A stretch of 64,000 bases of DNA from Chryseobacterium sp. 52 (GTDB lineage: Bacteria > Bacteroidota > Bacteroidia > Flavobacteriales > Weeksellaceae): positions 2,584,001 to 2,648,000 of the forward strand of contig NZ_PEEX01000001.1 of assembly GCF_002754245.1 (NCBI RefSeq). The letters are read 5' to 3'. A program made the position numbers and the translations under genes. This document shows positions 53,951 through 61,919 of this stretch, piece after piece (position 1 is the stretch's first letter; each line of letters starts with the position of its first letter). The notes beneath the pieces were generated by a model that was not told where the DNA came from, searched no databases, and worked only from the letters and a program-made list of their open reading frames with translations.

Positions 53951-53979
53951 AAAAATCCTTACAACAAGTAGGGATTTTT
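53951..53979. terminator. Bidirectional terminator after the signalling operon
   Basis: AAAAATCCTTAC (53951-53962) pairs with GTAGGGATTTTT (53968-53979) with one G-T pair and a 5-base loop, with A-run and T-run at the two ends. It sits between convergent genes. Confidence 0.75.
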
Positions 53980-53983
53980 GTCT

Positions 53984-54286
53984 TTAAACAATCCTTCTGA
54001 CAGGATGCCTGCTTACTTCCTCATAATGTCTGATCCTCTCACGGATAAGATCTGCAGAACATTTTCCGTGGTTAATTTCAGCAATTAAAGAAGATACAAA
54101 TAATTTCAGCAGCGAATCAGATAATATTTTGTTTGTAAATGTTGTGGCAATGATGGTCTTCTTGGAAACAATATTCTGAGCAAACGTATATTCGCCTTTC
54201 AGATCAATCTGTAAGCAAAACTGGTCTTTTATGCTGACTGATAGATACTGATGTATCAGGTCGATATTTTCTAATAGATTTTCCAT
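53984..54286 (-). CDS. Small uncharacterised protein
   Basis: A 100-residue frame on the reverse strand, starting MENLLENIDLIHQYLSVSIK. It is helical, with a basic C-terminus (HPVRRIV), and no motif I recognise. Base composition and the terminator directly beyond its stop support it as a real gene. Its position convergent to the signalling operon gives no functional hint. Confidence 0.6.
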   Translation of the reverse strand: MENLLENIDLIHQYLSVSIKDQFCLQIDLKGEYTFAQNIVSKKTIIATTFTNKILSDSLLKLFVSSLIAEINHGKCSADLIRERIRHYEEVSRHPVRRIV

Positions 54287-54579
54287 CTTGGTGTATGTAG
54301 AGTTTATACAATAATATTTATGCCATAATTGTTTTTTTTATCACATTTTAATTGACAATCAATGAGAAGTATGACTATCATTGAATATTTGAAAATAAAT
54401 TACACTAAAATTATTTTTTGTTATTAATAATTTAATTAAAATTAATTATTAGGTTTATTTTTTATCTTATTTATAATTAAATATGTTATTTATTATTAAT
54501 GTGTTAAAATAATTGCTTTGTTTTGAGTTTTATGTTAACTGATTATTTATCTTTATTGTTAACTTTAAAATCCACAATT

Positions 54580-55062
54580 ATGAGTACCAACAATCAAATC
54601 AGTATTGAAATACCTCAAAATGTATTAAATGATGTTTCCCAGAAACTTCAGGAATGCAAAACCTTATTGGCTCCATATCTTCAGGCCCTCACTGCAGAAC
54701 AGAGGAAAGCTCTTTTTAAAATGGGAGATAAAACGGTAGCTACTGTACAAAAAGTTAAAAATTATCTTGAAACGAATCCCGAATTTACTCCTGTTTACAT
54801 GGATAAAACAGAGTTTCTGAAAGATGAAGCAGTGGTTACAGGGCTTGATCCGCTCGGAAATTTAGCACATCAGTTGGCCACCGATATAGAAGATACAGTA
54901 ATGCTTGCAGGAAGTGAAGCTTTGGTAGCTTCTATGCTTTATTACGGAGCAACAAAAGAAGCTGCTTCAAAAGGCGTAGCTACAGCCAAACCTGTATACG
55001 AAGATTTGAAGCAAAGATTTACCAAAAAAGGCAGTAGAACATTCCCTTCCAAAGGACAATAA
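54580..55062 (+). CDS. Uncharacterised helical protein
   Basis: A 160-residue protein read from the ATG at 54580 (MSTNNQISIEIPQNVLNDVS); a longer frame begins at 54523, but that part looks like leader. The sequence is helical with LQALTAEQRKALFKMGDKTV and a small-residue-rich end (KEAASKGVATAKPVYEDLKQ). It resembles hypothetical proteins common in flavobacteria with no assigned function. It is preceded by about 230 very A+T-rich bases. Confidence 0.7.
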   Translation: MSTNNQISIEIPQNVLNDVSQKLQECKTLLAPYLQALTAEQRKALFKMGDKTVATVQKVKNYLETNPEFTPVYMDKTEFLKDEAVVTGLDPLGNLAHQLATDIEDTVMLAGSEALVASMLYYGATKEAASKGVATAKPVYEDLKQRFTKKGSRTFPSKGQ

Positions 55063-55079
55063 ACTTTAAAAAGTTAATA

Positions 55080-55250
55080 TTAGACTCTTTTTATATCAAA
55101 AGAGGTATAAACAGAATCTTTGTTGATGCTGAAAGTATAAACAAAGAGGCTAAAAGAGTCTTGCAGGATTCTCAGAATCATAAAATACAAACAAAAAGAA
55201 TTTCCAATGATACTTTTAGTAATCTGGAAAAATATATAAATATCTCGTAA
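55080..55250 (+). pseudogene. Start-less 56-codon frame after the helical protein gene
   Basis: The frame LDSFYIKRGINRIFVDAESI continues to SNLEKYINIS and TAA at 55248, without ATG, GTG or TTG at its beginning. The residue pattern looks protein-like. It may be a truncated gene, or a 3' piece reached by frameshifting from the gene ending at 55062, since the frame is open back into that gene's end. Confidence 0.35.
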
Positions 55251-55360
55251 GATACTCTTGTATGACTCAATAAAATAATTATTTAACCTGCGATTTAAAG
55301 TTTAATAACTTGCCTGAATAGATTCTTTTTTTCGCATATTTGTAAAAAAATGTAGGTATT

Positions 55361-55714
55361 ATGCAAAAAGAAAAACTTCGTACCATTAGAAAGAAAAAAG
55401 GTATAACACAGCAGCAAATCGCTGATATAATTGCAACCGATGTATCCAATTACAGCAGAAAAGAAAGTGGTGATGTGAAGATTATAAAGATTGAATGGGA
55501 GAAAATAGCTACATTCCTAGACGTTCCTGTGGAAGACATTTATGAAGAAGATGAAGTAAGAACAACTATTAATAATGAAAATAATGCTACTGGAGAAAAT
55601 TCAGGGCAATATAGTAATTATTACAATATTCCTAATTCTGTTATAGATAATCTTCAAGATTACATTACCCTTCTTAAGGAAGAGATCAAAAGTCTTAAAG
55701 AAAGAAAAAAATAA
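55361..55714 (+). CDS. XRE-family HTH regulator
   Basis: A 117-residue protein. Residues ~5-65 form an XRE HTH (LRTIRKKKGITQQQIADIIA, SNYSRKESG). A polar Asn-rich linker (NNENNATGENSGQYSN) leads to a C-terminal coiled coil (LQDYITLLKEEIKSLKERKK), probably for dimerisation. An element close to TAnnTTTG (CATATTTG) lies about 20 bases upstream. It is a stand-alone gene with an unknown regulon. Confidence 0.88.
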   Translation: MQKEKLRTIRKKKGITQQQIADIIATDVSNYSRKESGDVKIIKIEWEKIATFLDVPVEDIYEEDEVRTTINNENNATGENSGQYSNYYNIPNSVIDNLQDYITLLKEEIKSLKERKK

Positions 55715-55959
55715 GTATTCTATAGAAGTTTTTCAATAACTAAATTGAATTTTAAAATAATCTCTTTAAATAATATTTCCCCTATACATTTAGTAAAATA
55801 TTATTTAGAGAGATTATTCAATTTTAAATGGCGTGTTATTATTCTTTGTCATTTTCAATAATAGTACTTTTTATAGAATTAAAAATAAAGCATAATATTA
55901 TCTTGCGGCTCATTAAAAATATTGTACAATTTGATCGCTAAAATTTTTTGCAAATCATT

Positions 55960-56460
55960 ATGTTAAAAGATATCATTACCAAAGACCTGACGGTTATTTT
56001 CTGTGGAATTAATCCCGGTTTAAAATCGGCAGAAGACGGCCATCATTTTTCCGGAAGAAGCAACCGGTTTTGGAAAGTGCTGCATAAGGCTGGTTTTACA
56101 CCTTATGAAATTGAAGCCGTAAATGATACAGATATATTAGATTTCGGATACGGACTCACCACTGCGGTAGCAAGAGCAACATCCCGTGCTGACGAACTTT
56201 CAAAAGATGAATTTGATAGCTCCCTTGAACTGTTTAAAACAAAAATAACAGAGTTTCAACCCCGATATCTTGTATTTCTGGGTAAAGCAGCTTATAAGGC
56301 TTTCTTCAAAAAAAAGGAGATTTCATGGGGCCGGCAGCCTGAAGAATTCTGTGGTTCCCAGGTTTGGGTTTTGCCCAATACCAGCGGTTTAAACCGAGGA
56401 TTCAGCCTTGATGCTCTGGTTGAATCTTATGGAGCATTTTACAGAGAAATTCAAAGATAA
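55960..56460 (+). CDS. mug: Mug-type G/U mismatch DNA glycosylase
   Basis: A 166-residue member of the uracil-DNA-glycosylase superfamily, read from ATG 55960 rather than an upstream TTG. It has the Mug/TDG motif FCGINPGLKSAEDGHHFSGR, an LVFLGKAAY segment and the C-terminal NTSGLNRGF in place of the UDG His motif. It removes uracil or thymine opposite G from DNA. Length and motifs are complete. It is preceded by about 230 A+T-rich bases with no other gene. Confidence 0.9.
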   Translation: MLKDIITKDLTVIFCGINPGLKSAEDGHHFSGRSNRFWKVLHKAGFTPYEIEAVNDTDILDFGYGLTTAVARATSRADELSKDEFDSSLELFKTKITEFQPRYLVFLGKAAYKAFFKKKEISWGRQPEEFCGSQVWVLPNTSGLNRGFSLDALVESYGAFYREIQR

Positions 56461-56589
56461 TCAGATAAGATTCTGAAAGGATTGTGATTTCTATTTTTAG
56501 TGATAAAGTATACGGTCCATGAAAATCTTCTCTTCCAATTTTCAAATGTATCTCCCAGAATCCCTATTTTTGCCAAAACTATACTCTTC

Positions 56590-57756
56590 ATGAAGAATGT
56601 CCTGAGCTGGATATTAATTATATTTCTTACGGTTTCTCTTTTGCACAATTGTTTTAGCAACAGCGTTCAAAAGGAGATCAGAGAGAAAGCCTCATTCCTT
56701 GCTGAACTGAGGCTGTTATATTCTTCAGGAGATGCTTCAAAATGGCCGAAACCTATCTTGGATCCTGATGCCAGACCTTACTTTTCTGAAATTGGCCATC
56801 TGCCTGAAATTCAGTTCCGGTCAGACAATCCCTATTCTGAAGATAAAGCATTACTGGGGAAAACCCTTTTTTTCGATCCAAGACTTTCCAAATCCAATCA
56901 GATAGCGTGTGCCTCTTGCCATGATCCCGAACTGGGATGGTGTGACAACCGGACGTTCTCTTTCGGGCACGACAGGCAGCTTGGTACCCGGAATGCAATG
57001 AGTATTCTGAATGTTGCCTATGCCAGATCCTTATTCTGGGACGGACGGGCTGCATCTCTGGAAGAACAGACAGAAATGCCCATTCAGGATGTAAGAGAAA
57101 TGAATGGACATATCGATCTTGCAGCAGGAAAAATGGCAAAGATCAAGGGTTATGAAACACTATTTGAAAAAGCTTTTGGAGATAAAACCGTTTCAAAAGA
57201 CAGAATTTCCAAAGCTATAGCCGCTTTTGAAAGAACAGTGAAAAGCGGGACCTCCAAATTTGATCAGTTCATTGATGGAAAAGCTGATATCTATTCTAAT
57301 GATGAATTGATGGGACTGCATCTTTTCCGAACCAAAGCGCAGTGCATGAACTGCCACAGCTCCGGTTATTTTTCAAATAATCAGTTTGAAAATGTAGGAA
57401 CTTCTTCTTTAGGATCAAAAGAAGAAGATCTTGGCAGATATCTGGTGACCAAAAAACCTGAAGATGCCGGAAAATTCCGCGTGCCCGGGCTGCGTGAAGC
57501 CACAAGAACAGGCCCGTGGATGCATAATGGCTCTATGACAACCCTCACAGAAGTTATTCAGTTTTACAGCAGAGGAAATCCTGAACATTCTCAAAAACGG
57601 TCAACAGTTTATCAGGGAATCACACTTTCCTCTGAAAAGTCAGGGTTTGTAAGACTATTGGATCTTACTGTCGAAGAAATTGCCCAGCTGGAAGCATTTC
57701 TGAGAACTTTGTCTACAAAGTCCGAAAGAGTACTTCCTCCCGCACTGCCTCAATAG
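56590..57756 (+). CDS. Di-haem cytochrome-c peroxidase (MauG/CcpA family), exported
   Basis: A 388-residue protein read from ATG 56590 (MKNVLSWILIIFLTVSLLHN), which gives an export signal; the frame upstream is not needed. Haem sites are C-A-S-C-H (107-111) and C-M-N-C-H (252-256). Family blocks include LLGKTLFFDPRLSKSNQIAC, SILNVAYARSLFWDGRAASL and KFRVPGLREATRTGPWMHNG. It reduces hydrogen peroxide in the periplasm using cytochrome electrons, or belongs to the MauG-like branch; sequence alone does not decide. Confidence 0.93.
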   Translation: MKNVLSWILIIFLTVSLLHNCFSNSVQKEIREKASFLAELRLLYSSGDASKWPKPILDPDARPYFSEIGHLPEIQFRSDNPYSEDKALLGKTLFFDPRLSKSNQIACASCHDPELGWCDNRTFSFGHDRQLGTRNAMSILNVAYARSLFWDGRAASLEEQTEMPIQDVREMNGHIDLAAGKMAKIKGYETLFEKAFGDKTVSKDRISKAIAAFERTVKSGTSKFDQFIDGKADIYSNDELMGLHLFRTKAQCMNCHSSGYFSNNQFENVGTSSLGSKEEDLGRYLVTKKPEDAGKFRVPGLREATRTGPWMHNGSMTTLTEVIQFYSRGNPEHSQKRSTVYQGITLSSEKSGFVRLLDLTVEEIAQLEAFLRTLSTKSERVLPPALPQ

Positions 57757-57857
57757 AATAATACACTTCATCCGGTAATATTAAAGATTCATTCACTTAG
57801 AATGTAAAGCTTTTTTGCTACATTTATCTGTAAAGAATCAACAATACGTATCAACTC

Positions 57858-58646
57858 ATGAATATTGAACTTTTTTCAAAAAATGCTTTAGTAGGGGCAG
57901 CTACACAAGGAATAGGCCTTGGAATAGCTTTAGAACTGGCAAAATGCGGGGCAAACGTTACGGTAATGGCACGCAATGAAGCAAAACTTAAAAATATTGT
58001 GTCTCTGCTGCCCGTAATCAATCCTGATCAGAAACATCAGTATCTGGTGGCCGATTTTTCCAGTTTTGAAGACTACAGAAAAATCATTTCAGACTATTTC
58101 AAAAGCCATTCTATTGATATTCTTGTCAATAATACCAATGGACCGGAGCCGGGACTAGCGCTGAATAAAAATGTGGATGATTATCAAAAAGCATTTGATC
58201 TCCTTTTTAAAACAGTCTGCGAAACAACATTATTAGCTTTACCCCATATGATCCAGCAGAAAAACGGGCGTATCATCAATGTGTCTTCGTTATCTGTGAA
58301 AGAACCGATTAATAATTTATCTCTTTCAAATTCCATCCGTTCGGCAGTTATCGCCTGGGCAAAGACATTGTCCAATGAAGTGGCACAACATCAGATTACA
58401 ATCAATAATATTTTAACAGGATATTTTGATACAGAACGTATTCAGAATCTGATCAGTCATGAAGCTCAGCAGACAGGGAAATCTAAGGAGGAAATAAAAA
58501 AGGCAAGAGAAAATAAAATTCCAATGAAAAGACTGGGAAAAACTGAAGAATATGGCCATCTGGCAGCATTTCTTGCCTCAGAATATTCGTCTTACCTTAC
58601 AGGAACCAGTATTCCTTTGGATGGAGGATTGAATAATACGTATTAA
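57858..58646 (+). CDS. SDR-family oxidoreductase lacking the YxxxK pair
   Basis: A 262-residue short-chain dehydrogenase/reductase. The nucleotide-binding motif is AATQGIGLGIALELA, the NAG-like motif is VNNTNGPEPG, and RIINVSSLS supplies the catalytic Ser position. Where YxxxK is expected, the sequence reads NLSLSNSIRSAVIAWAKTL, so the Tyr and Lys are replaced. Related SDRs with an LSN...R pattern exist in many genomes and may have a different chemistry. It has its own leader with TACATTTA upstream. Confidence 0.88.
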   Translation: MNIELFSKNALVGAATQGIGLGIALELAKCGANVTVMARNEAKLKNIVSLLPVINPDQKHQYLVADFSSFEDYRKIISDYFKSHSIDILVNNTNGPEPGLALNKNVDDYQKAFDLLFKTVCETTLLALPHMIQQKNGRIINVSSLSVKEPINNLSLSNSIRSAVIAWAKTLSNEVAQHQITINNILTGYFDTERIQNLISHEAQQTGKSKEEIKKARENKIPMKRLGKTEEYGHLAAFLASEYSSYLTGTSIPLDGGLNNTY

Positions 58647-58699
58647 TACTATTAATACTTTAGATACATACTATCGTTAAAAAAAGCTGAATATAGAAA

Positions 58700-59272
58700 A
58701 TGAATTTTTTAATTAAATATGGTTTTTTGATATTACTTTTTCTTGTCTTTATTGACAAAACTCAATTGTATACTGATTTTAAAGCATCAAAGTCTAATCT
58801 GGTGGTTTTTCCTCTTTTACTGGGGCTTATGTTTTCGAATACAATATTGATTTATATTAATGAGTCGAAGAAAAAAATAAGCCATAAGACAACCAATTTA
58901 ATTTTAATCTCATTCGTTTGTATTTTTGGTATAAGTATGTATATCAACTATATTCAATCTAATAAGGAAATTGTTAATGAATATTATGTATCCCCGGATT
59001 CTCAACTAAAAACTGACGGCTACGAATTAAAATTATACAAAGACAAAACTTATGAAATAAATGAATATTGGCATGGAGAAAGTCAACATTATTTTGGAAG
59101 ATATACTTTTGATAATAATATTCTGATTTTGAATGATAAAGATATTGAAGACAAAACCAATACTCAGGTAACAGTAAAATATAAATTAAAAATAGCAACA
59201 AAAGACTTTGAACCATTTGAACAGGGATCTCCAAATTTAAAGCTCAGGAATAAGTCATATAGGACAAATTAA
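58700..59272 (+). CDS. Uncharacterised membrane protein with extracytoplasmic domain
   Basis: A 190-residue protein with three hydrophobic helices in the first ~95 residues. A soluble C-terminal domain (~100-190, e.g. GYELKLYKDKTYEINEYWHG) is likely beta-rich and outside the membrane. No family recognised. A+T-rich composition and the absence of neighbours in operon suggest a lineage-specific gene. Confidence 0.65.
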   Translation: MNFLIKYGFLILLFLVFIDKTQLYTDFKASKSNLVVFPLLLGLMFSNTILIYINESKKKISHKTTNLILISFVCIFGISMYINYIQSNKEIVNEYYVSPDSQLKTDGYELKLYKDKTYEINEYWHGESQHYFGRYTFDNNILILNDKDIEDKTNTQVTVKYKLKIATKDFEPFEQGSPNLKLRNKSYRTN

Positions 59273-59379
59273 ATTTAAAGCTACCATGAAAACCCTTATC
59301 ATCAGGACATTTCCTTTTAAATCCCAATGATTTTTTGTAGTTTCACTTTCTTTTAATAAAAATACCGTCACAATCCCCT

Positions 59380-60243
59380 ATGAAAAGAAACTTTATCAAC
59401 CAAAAAGAGCTATCTGATAAATTTTGGAATATTGAATGTTCAGGAAAAATACAGAAAATATCTTTTGGGAAAACCGGAACAAAAGGCCGGGAAACAGTTA
59501 AAGAATATGCAGATGAAAAAGAATGCCTTCAGGAATCAGAAAAACTGATTGCTCAGAAAATGAAAAAAGGCTATACTGAAATTCAGGAAAACGATGCAAT
59601 TCCCCAAAAAATTGAGCTTTCTGACAACGAAAAAGCAGATATTTATTTTTGGGAAGCCATTGACAAATCCAACAAATATAAAAAAGCCCACTGGAGCGAA
59701 TATGACATTGATGAACATATTGAGAATCTGACAGATCATTTATCCAGGTTTGGAAAAGACAGGATGATACTGTTTGAAAAAACACTTCAGGAAAAGTTAA
59801 GTGAACTTTATACCGCTGAAATTGCTGAACTTTCTATCATCCTGGAATGTGATTCCAAGCTGGAAAATGGAGTCTGTGTTTTTGATGACTATCTTTCTGA
59901 TGACGGATTTATTTATTTCAGATGCTGGCTGTTGTTGAAAGGAAAAGAATTTTTTGAAGATATAAAAGCTGATATTCAGTCATTGGTAAGTGGAAAGTAC
60001 AGCTTCGATATTGCTGATTGCTGGGCAGAAGGCTTGCTGTATGTTGCCGATGAAGCGTATGCCCAAAATCATGATGATGAAGAATCCATTATAAGAGATA
60101 CGGTTCATGAACTGTACCCTGAAAACGATTACGACGGTGCAGACCGCAGTATGGACCGTGAGCCGAAAGGAGGTGCAGATTTACATAAAATGTATCCGGA
60201 ACTGGTCGCAGAAATGTGTGAATTAAGAAGTAACGCTAAATAG
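59380..60243 (+). CDS. WGR- and DUF4240-domain protein
   Basis: A 287-residue cytosolic protein. Residues ~1-75 form a WGR domain (FWNIECSGKIQKISFGKTGT), found beside DNA-damage and regulatory proteins and thought to bind nucleic acid. Residues ~88-255 match DUF4240: FWEAIDKSNKYKKAHWSEYD, YLSDDGFIYFRCWLLLKGKE and FEDIKADIQS. A tail with TVHELYPENDYDG follows. The combination recurs in Bacteroidetes; the role is unknown. It is followed 50 bases later by an XRE regulator. Confidence 0.8.
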   Translation: MKRNFINQKELSDKFWNIECSGKIQKISFGKTGTKGRETVKEYADEKECLQESEKLIAQKMKKGYTEIQENDAIPQKIELSDNEKADIYFWEAIDKSNKYKKAHWSEYDIDEHIENLTDHLSRFGKDRMILFEKTLQEKLSELYTAEIAELSIILECDSKLENGVCVFDDYLSDDGFIYFRCWLLLKGKEFFEDIKADIQSLVSGKYSFDIADCWAEGLLYVADEAYAQNHDDEESIIRDTVHELYPENDYDGADRSMDREPKGGADLHKMYPELVAEMCELRSNAK

Positions 60244-60293
60244 TTAAAAAAGGTATTCTGTAGTAAAGTGTTAGAGTTCAAGGCTAAAAGAGA

Positions 60294-60833
60294 ATGAAAA
60301 ATACGGTTAAAGTTTTAAGAGAAAGAAAAAATATGACCCAGGCGGAACTTGCCGAAAGGTCAGGCCTTTCATTACGGACCGTACAGAGAATTGAAGCCGG
60401 AAATATTCCCAAAGGATTTACTTTAAAAGCCATTGCCGGAGCATTGGAAACAGAACCTGAAAACCTGATTTCTGCTGAAGATCGTCCAAATATTGACCGG
60501 GCAAAACTCATCAATCTCTCCGCTTTATCCGGCCTGATTATTCCGTATGGAGGAATTATATTCCCTTTAATTTTAACCTACAAAACAAAAGATCCTGTCA
60601 ATAGAGAGCTTGGGAAAAATATAGTGAGTATTCAAATTATTCTGGCAGGTATTGTCTCTGTTTTAATGATGATAAGTCCTTTTATTCAAAAAGCATTATC
60701 CGTAAAAATTCCCTTTTTTCTTATTTTTTTAATAGCATTTCTCTGCATTAAATTAATGGTTGTTATCAAAAACGGGATCTGTTTAAATAAAAACGGAGAC
60801 CTGTGTATAAAGTTGAAAACCAGTTTTCTATAA
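60294..60833 (+). CDS. XRE-family HTH regulator with C-terminal membrane helices
   Basis: A 179-residue protein. The N-terminal ~60 residues are an XRE HTH (VLRERKNMTQAELAERSGLS, LRTVQRIEAGNIPKGFTL). The C-terminal ~100 residues hold three hydrophobic helices. HTH proteins anchored by such helices are common in Bacteroidetes and often regulate neighbouring genes in response to membrane events. The target here is not evident. Confidence 0.9.
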   Translation: MKNTVKVLRERKNMTQAELAERSGLSLRTVQRIEAGNIPKGFTLKAIAGALETEPENLISAEDRPNIDRAKLINLSALSGLIIPYGGIIFPLILTYKTKDPVNRELGKNIVSIQIILAGIVSVLMMISPFIQKALSVKIPFFLIFLIAFLCIKLMVVIKNGICLNKNGDLCIKLKTSFL

Positions 60834-60900
60834 GTGAAGTCATGAAATTGACGTAAAGATGTCATATGGTTTTTGGGGCAAAATCAGATCATAATGCTGA

Positions 60901-61857
60901 ATGTTGCAAAAAAAAATCAACATGAAAGTCTTTAAGAAAATGGGGTTATCAGTTCTTGCCTTTATTGTATTGTCATTATTGGGCGGGTATTTCTATTTTG
61001 ATCAAAAGTTTACACCGCCGGAAAACAATCTGAACGTTTCCGGTGATGCCCAAAATATTCATATAGAATGGGATTCTATTGAGGGAAATCCTTATGCAGC
61101 AGTTCTCTTACCTGTCCGGCTCAAAGGAATCGACAGGATCTTTTATATGCAGCTGGATTCCGGTTCTCCAACGACCTTATTTTACAAAAAATCACTGGAA
61201 TCTATCAATGATAAATTTCAGAATCAATTTCAAATCAATACCAGGCAAAATCAGATATCCATGCAGTTCAGTATAGGCAATATGAAGGTAGCTTCTGATT
61301 TTGAATTATTGAATTATGGCCGGGCAATAAATTTTAACAAAATTAAAGATCATGATATTATTGGAACTATCGGAACAGATTTGCTGGAAAAACGCATCAT
61401 GATGCTGGATTTTAAAAATACGATATGTTCTTTCGTAGAAAATACCGATGAAAATAATTTTGAAACCCTTGAATTCAGAAAACGGAAAATTATGATTCCT
61501 GCAACAATAGGAAATCAAAAGCTTAAACTCCTGTACGATTCCGGAGCGAGTGGCTACGAACTGCTTACCGGCAAAAAAGAATGGGAAAAGTATAAAACTC
61601 CAAACACGACCATTAAAAAAGAAAAAGGAAATTCCTGGGGAAATATATTAACCGTTATTTCTGCACCGGCTGATCAGATGATGAATATCGGAAACCAAAA
61701 ACTGAAACTTTCCGAAGTGACTTACGTAGAAGGAACTTCGCAGATGCAGAACCTCCTGATGAAAACCTCCGGAATGCAGGGAATGATTGGAAATAAGCTT
61801 TTCCTAAATCATACCCTGATGATAGACTGTAAAAACAAAAAATTCAAGATAAAATAA
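60901..61857 (+). CDS. Retropepsin-like aspartic protease domain protein, membrane-anchored
   Basis: A 318-residue protein; Met8 (60922) is an equally likely start. A single N-terminal hydrophobic helix (~15-35) anchors it outside the inner membrane. Two D-S-G motifs, LDSGSPTTLFYK and YDSGASGYEL, each begin a retropepsin-like lobe, as in the aspartyl-protease/clan AA families. Both carry Ser rather than Thr after Asp, which is tolerated in the family. It is presumably a periplasmic aspartic peptidase; activity is unproven. Confidence 0.82.
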   Translation: MLQKKINMKVFKKMGLSVLAFIVLSLLGGYFYFDQKFTPPENNLNVSGDAQNIHIEWDSIEGNPYAAVLLPVRLKGIDRIFYMQLDSGSPTTLFYKKSLESINDKFQNQFQINTRQNQISMQFSIGNMKVASDFELLNYGRAINFNKIKDHDIIGTIGTDLLEKRIMMLDFKNTICSFVENTDENNFETLEFRKRKIMIPATIGNQKLKLLYDSGASGYELLTGKKEWEKYKTPNTTIKKEKGNSWGNILTVISAPADQMMNIGNQKLKLSEVTYVEGTSQMQNLLMKTSGMQGMIGNKLFLNHTLMIDCKNKKFKIK

Positions 61858-61892
61858 AAATTGCATGTAATAATGTACTGATGTCAGTTGTC

Positions 61893-61919
61893 ATACTATG
61901 TATTGAAATTACATAGTAT
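61893..61919 (+). promoter_or_regulatory. Perfect 10-bp inverted repeat abutting the DUF2723 start codon
   Basis: ATACTATGTA (61893-61902) and TACATAGTAT (61910-61919) are exact reverse complements around a 7-base spacer. The right arm ends at the base before the ATG at 61920. It could be a protein operator or a leader hairpin affecting translation. Confidence 0.45.

Noticed and set aside
54523..54579. Longer start for the helical protein
   Set aside because: Encodes a Leu-rich stretch from A+T-rich leader; the start at 54580 begins the conserved-looking sequence.
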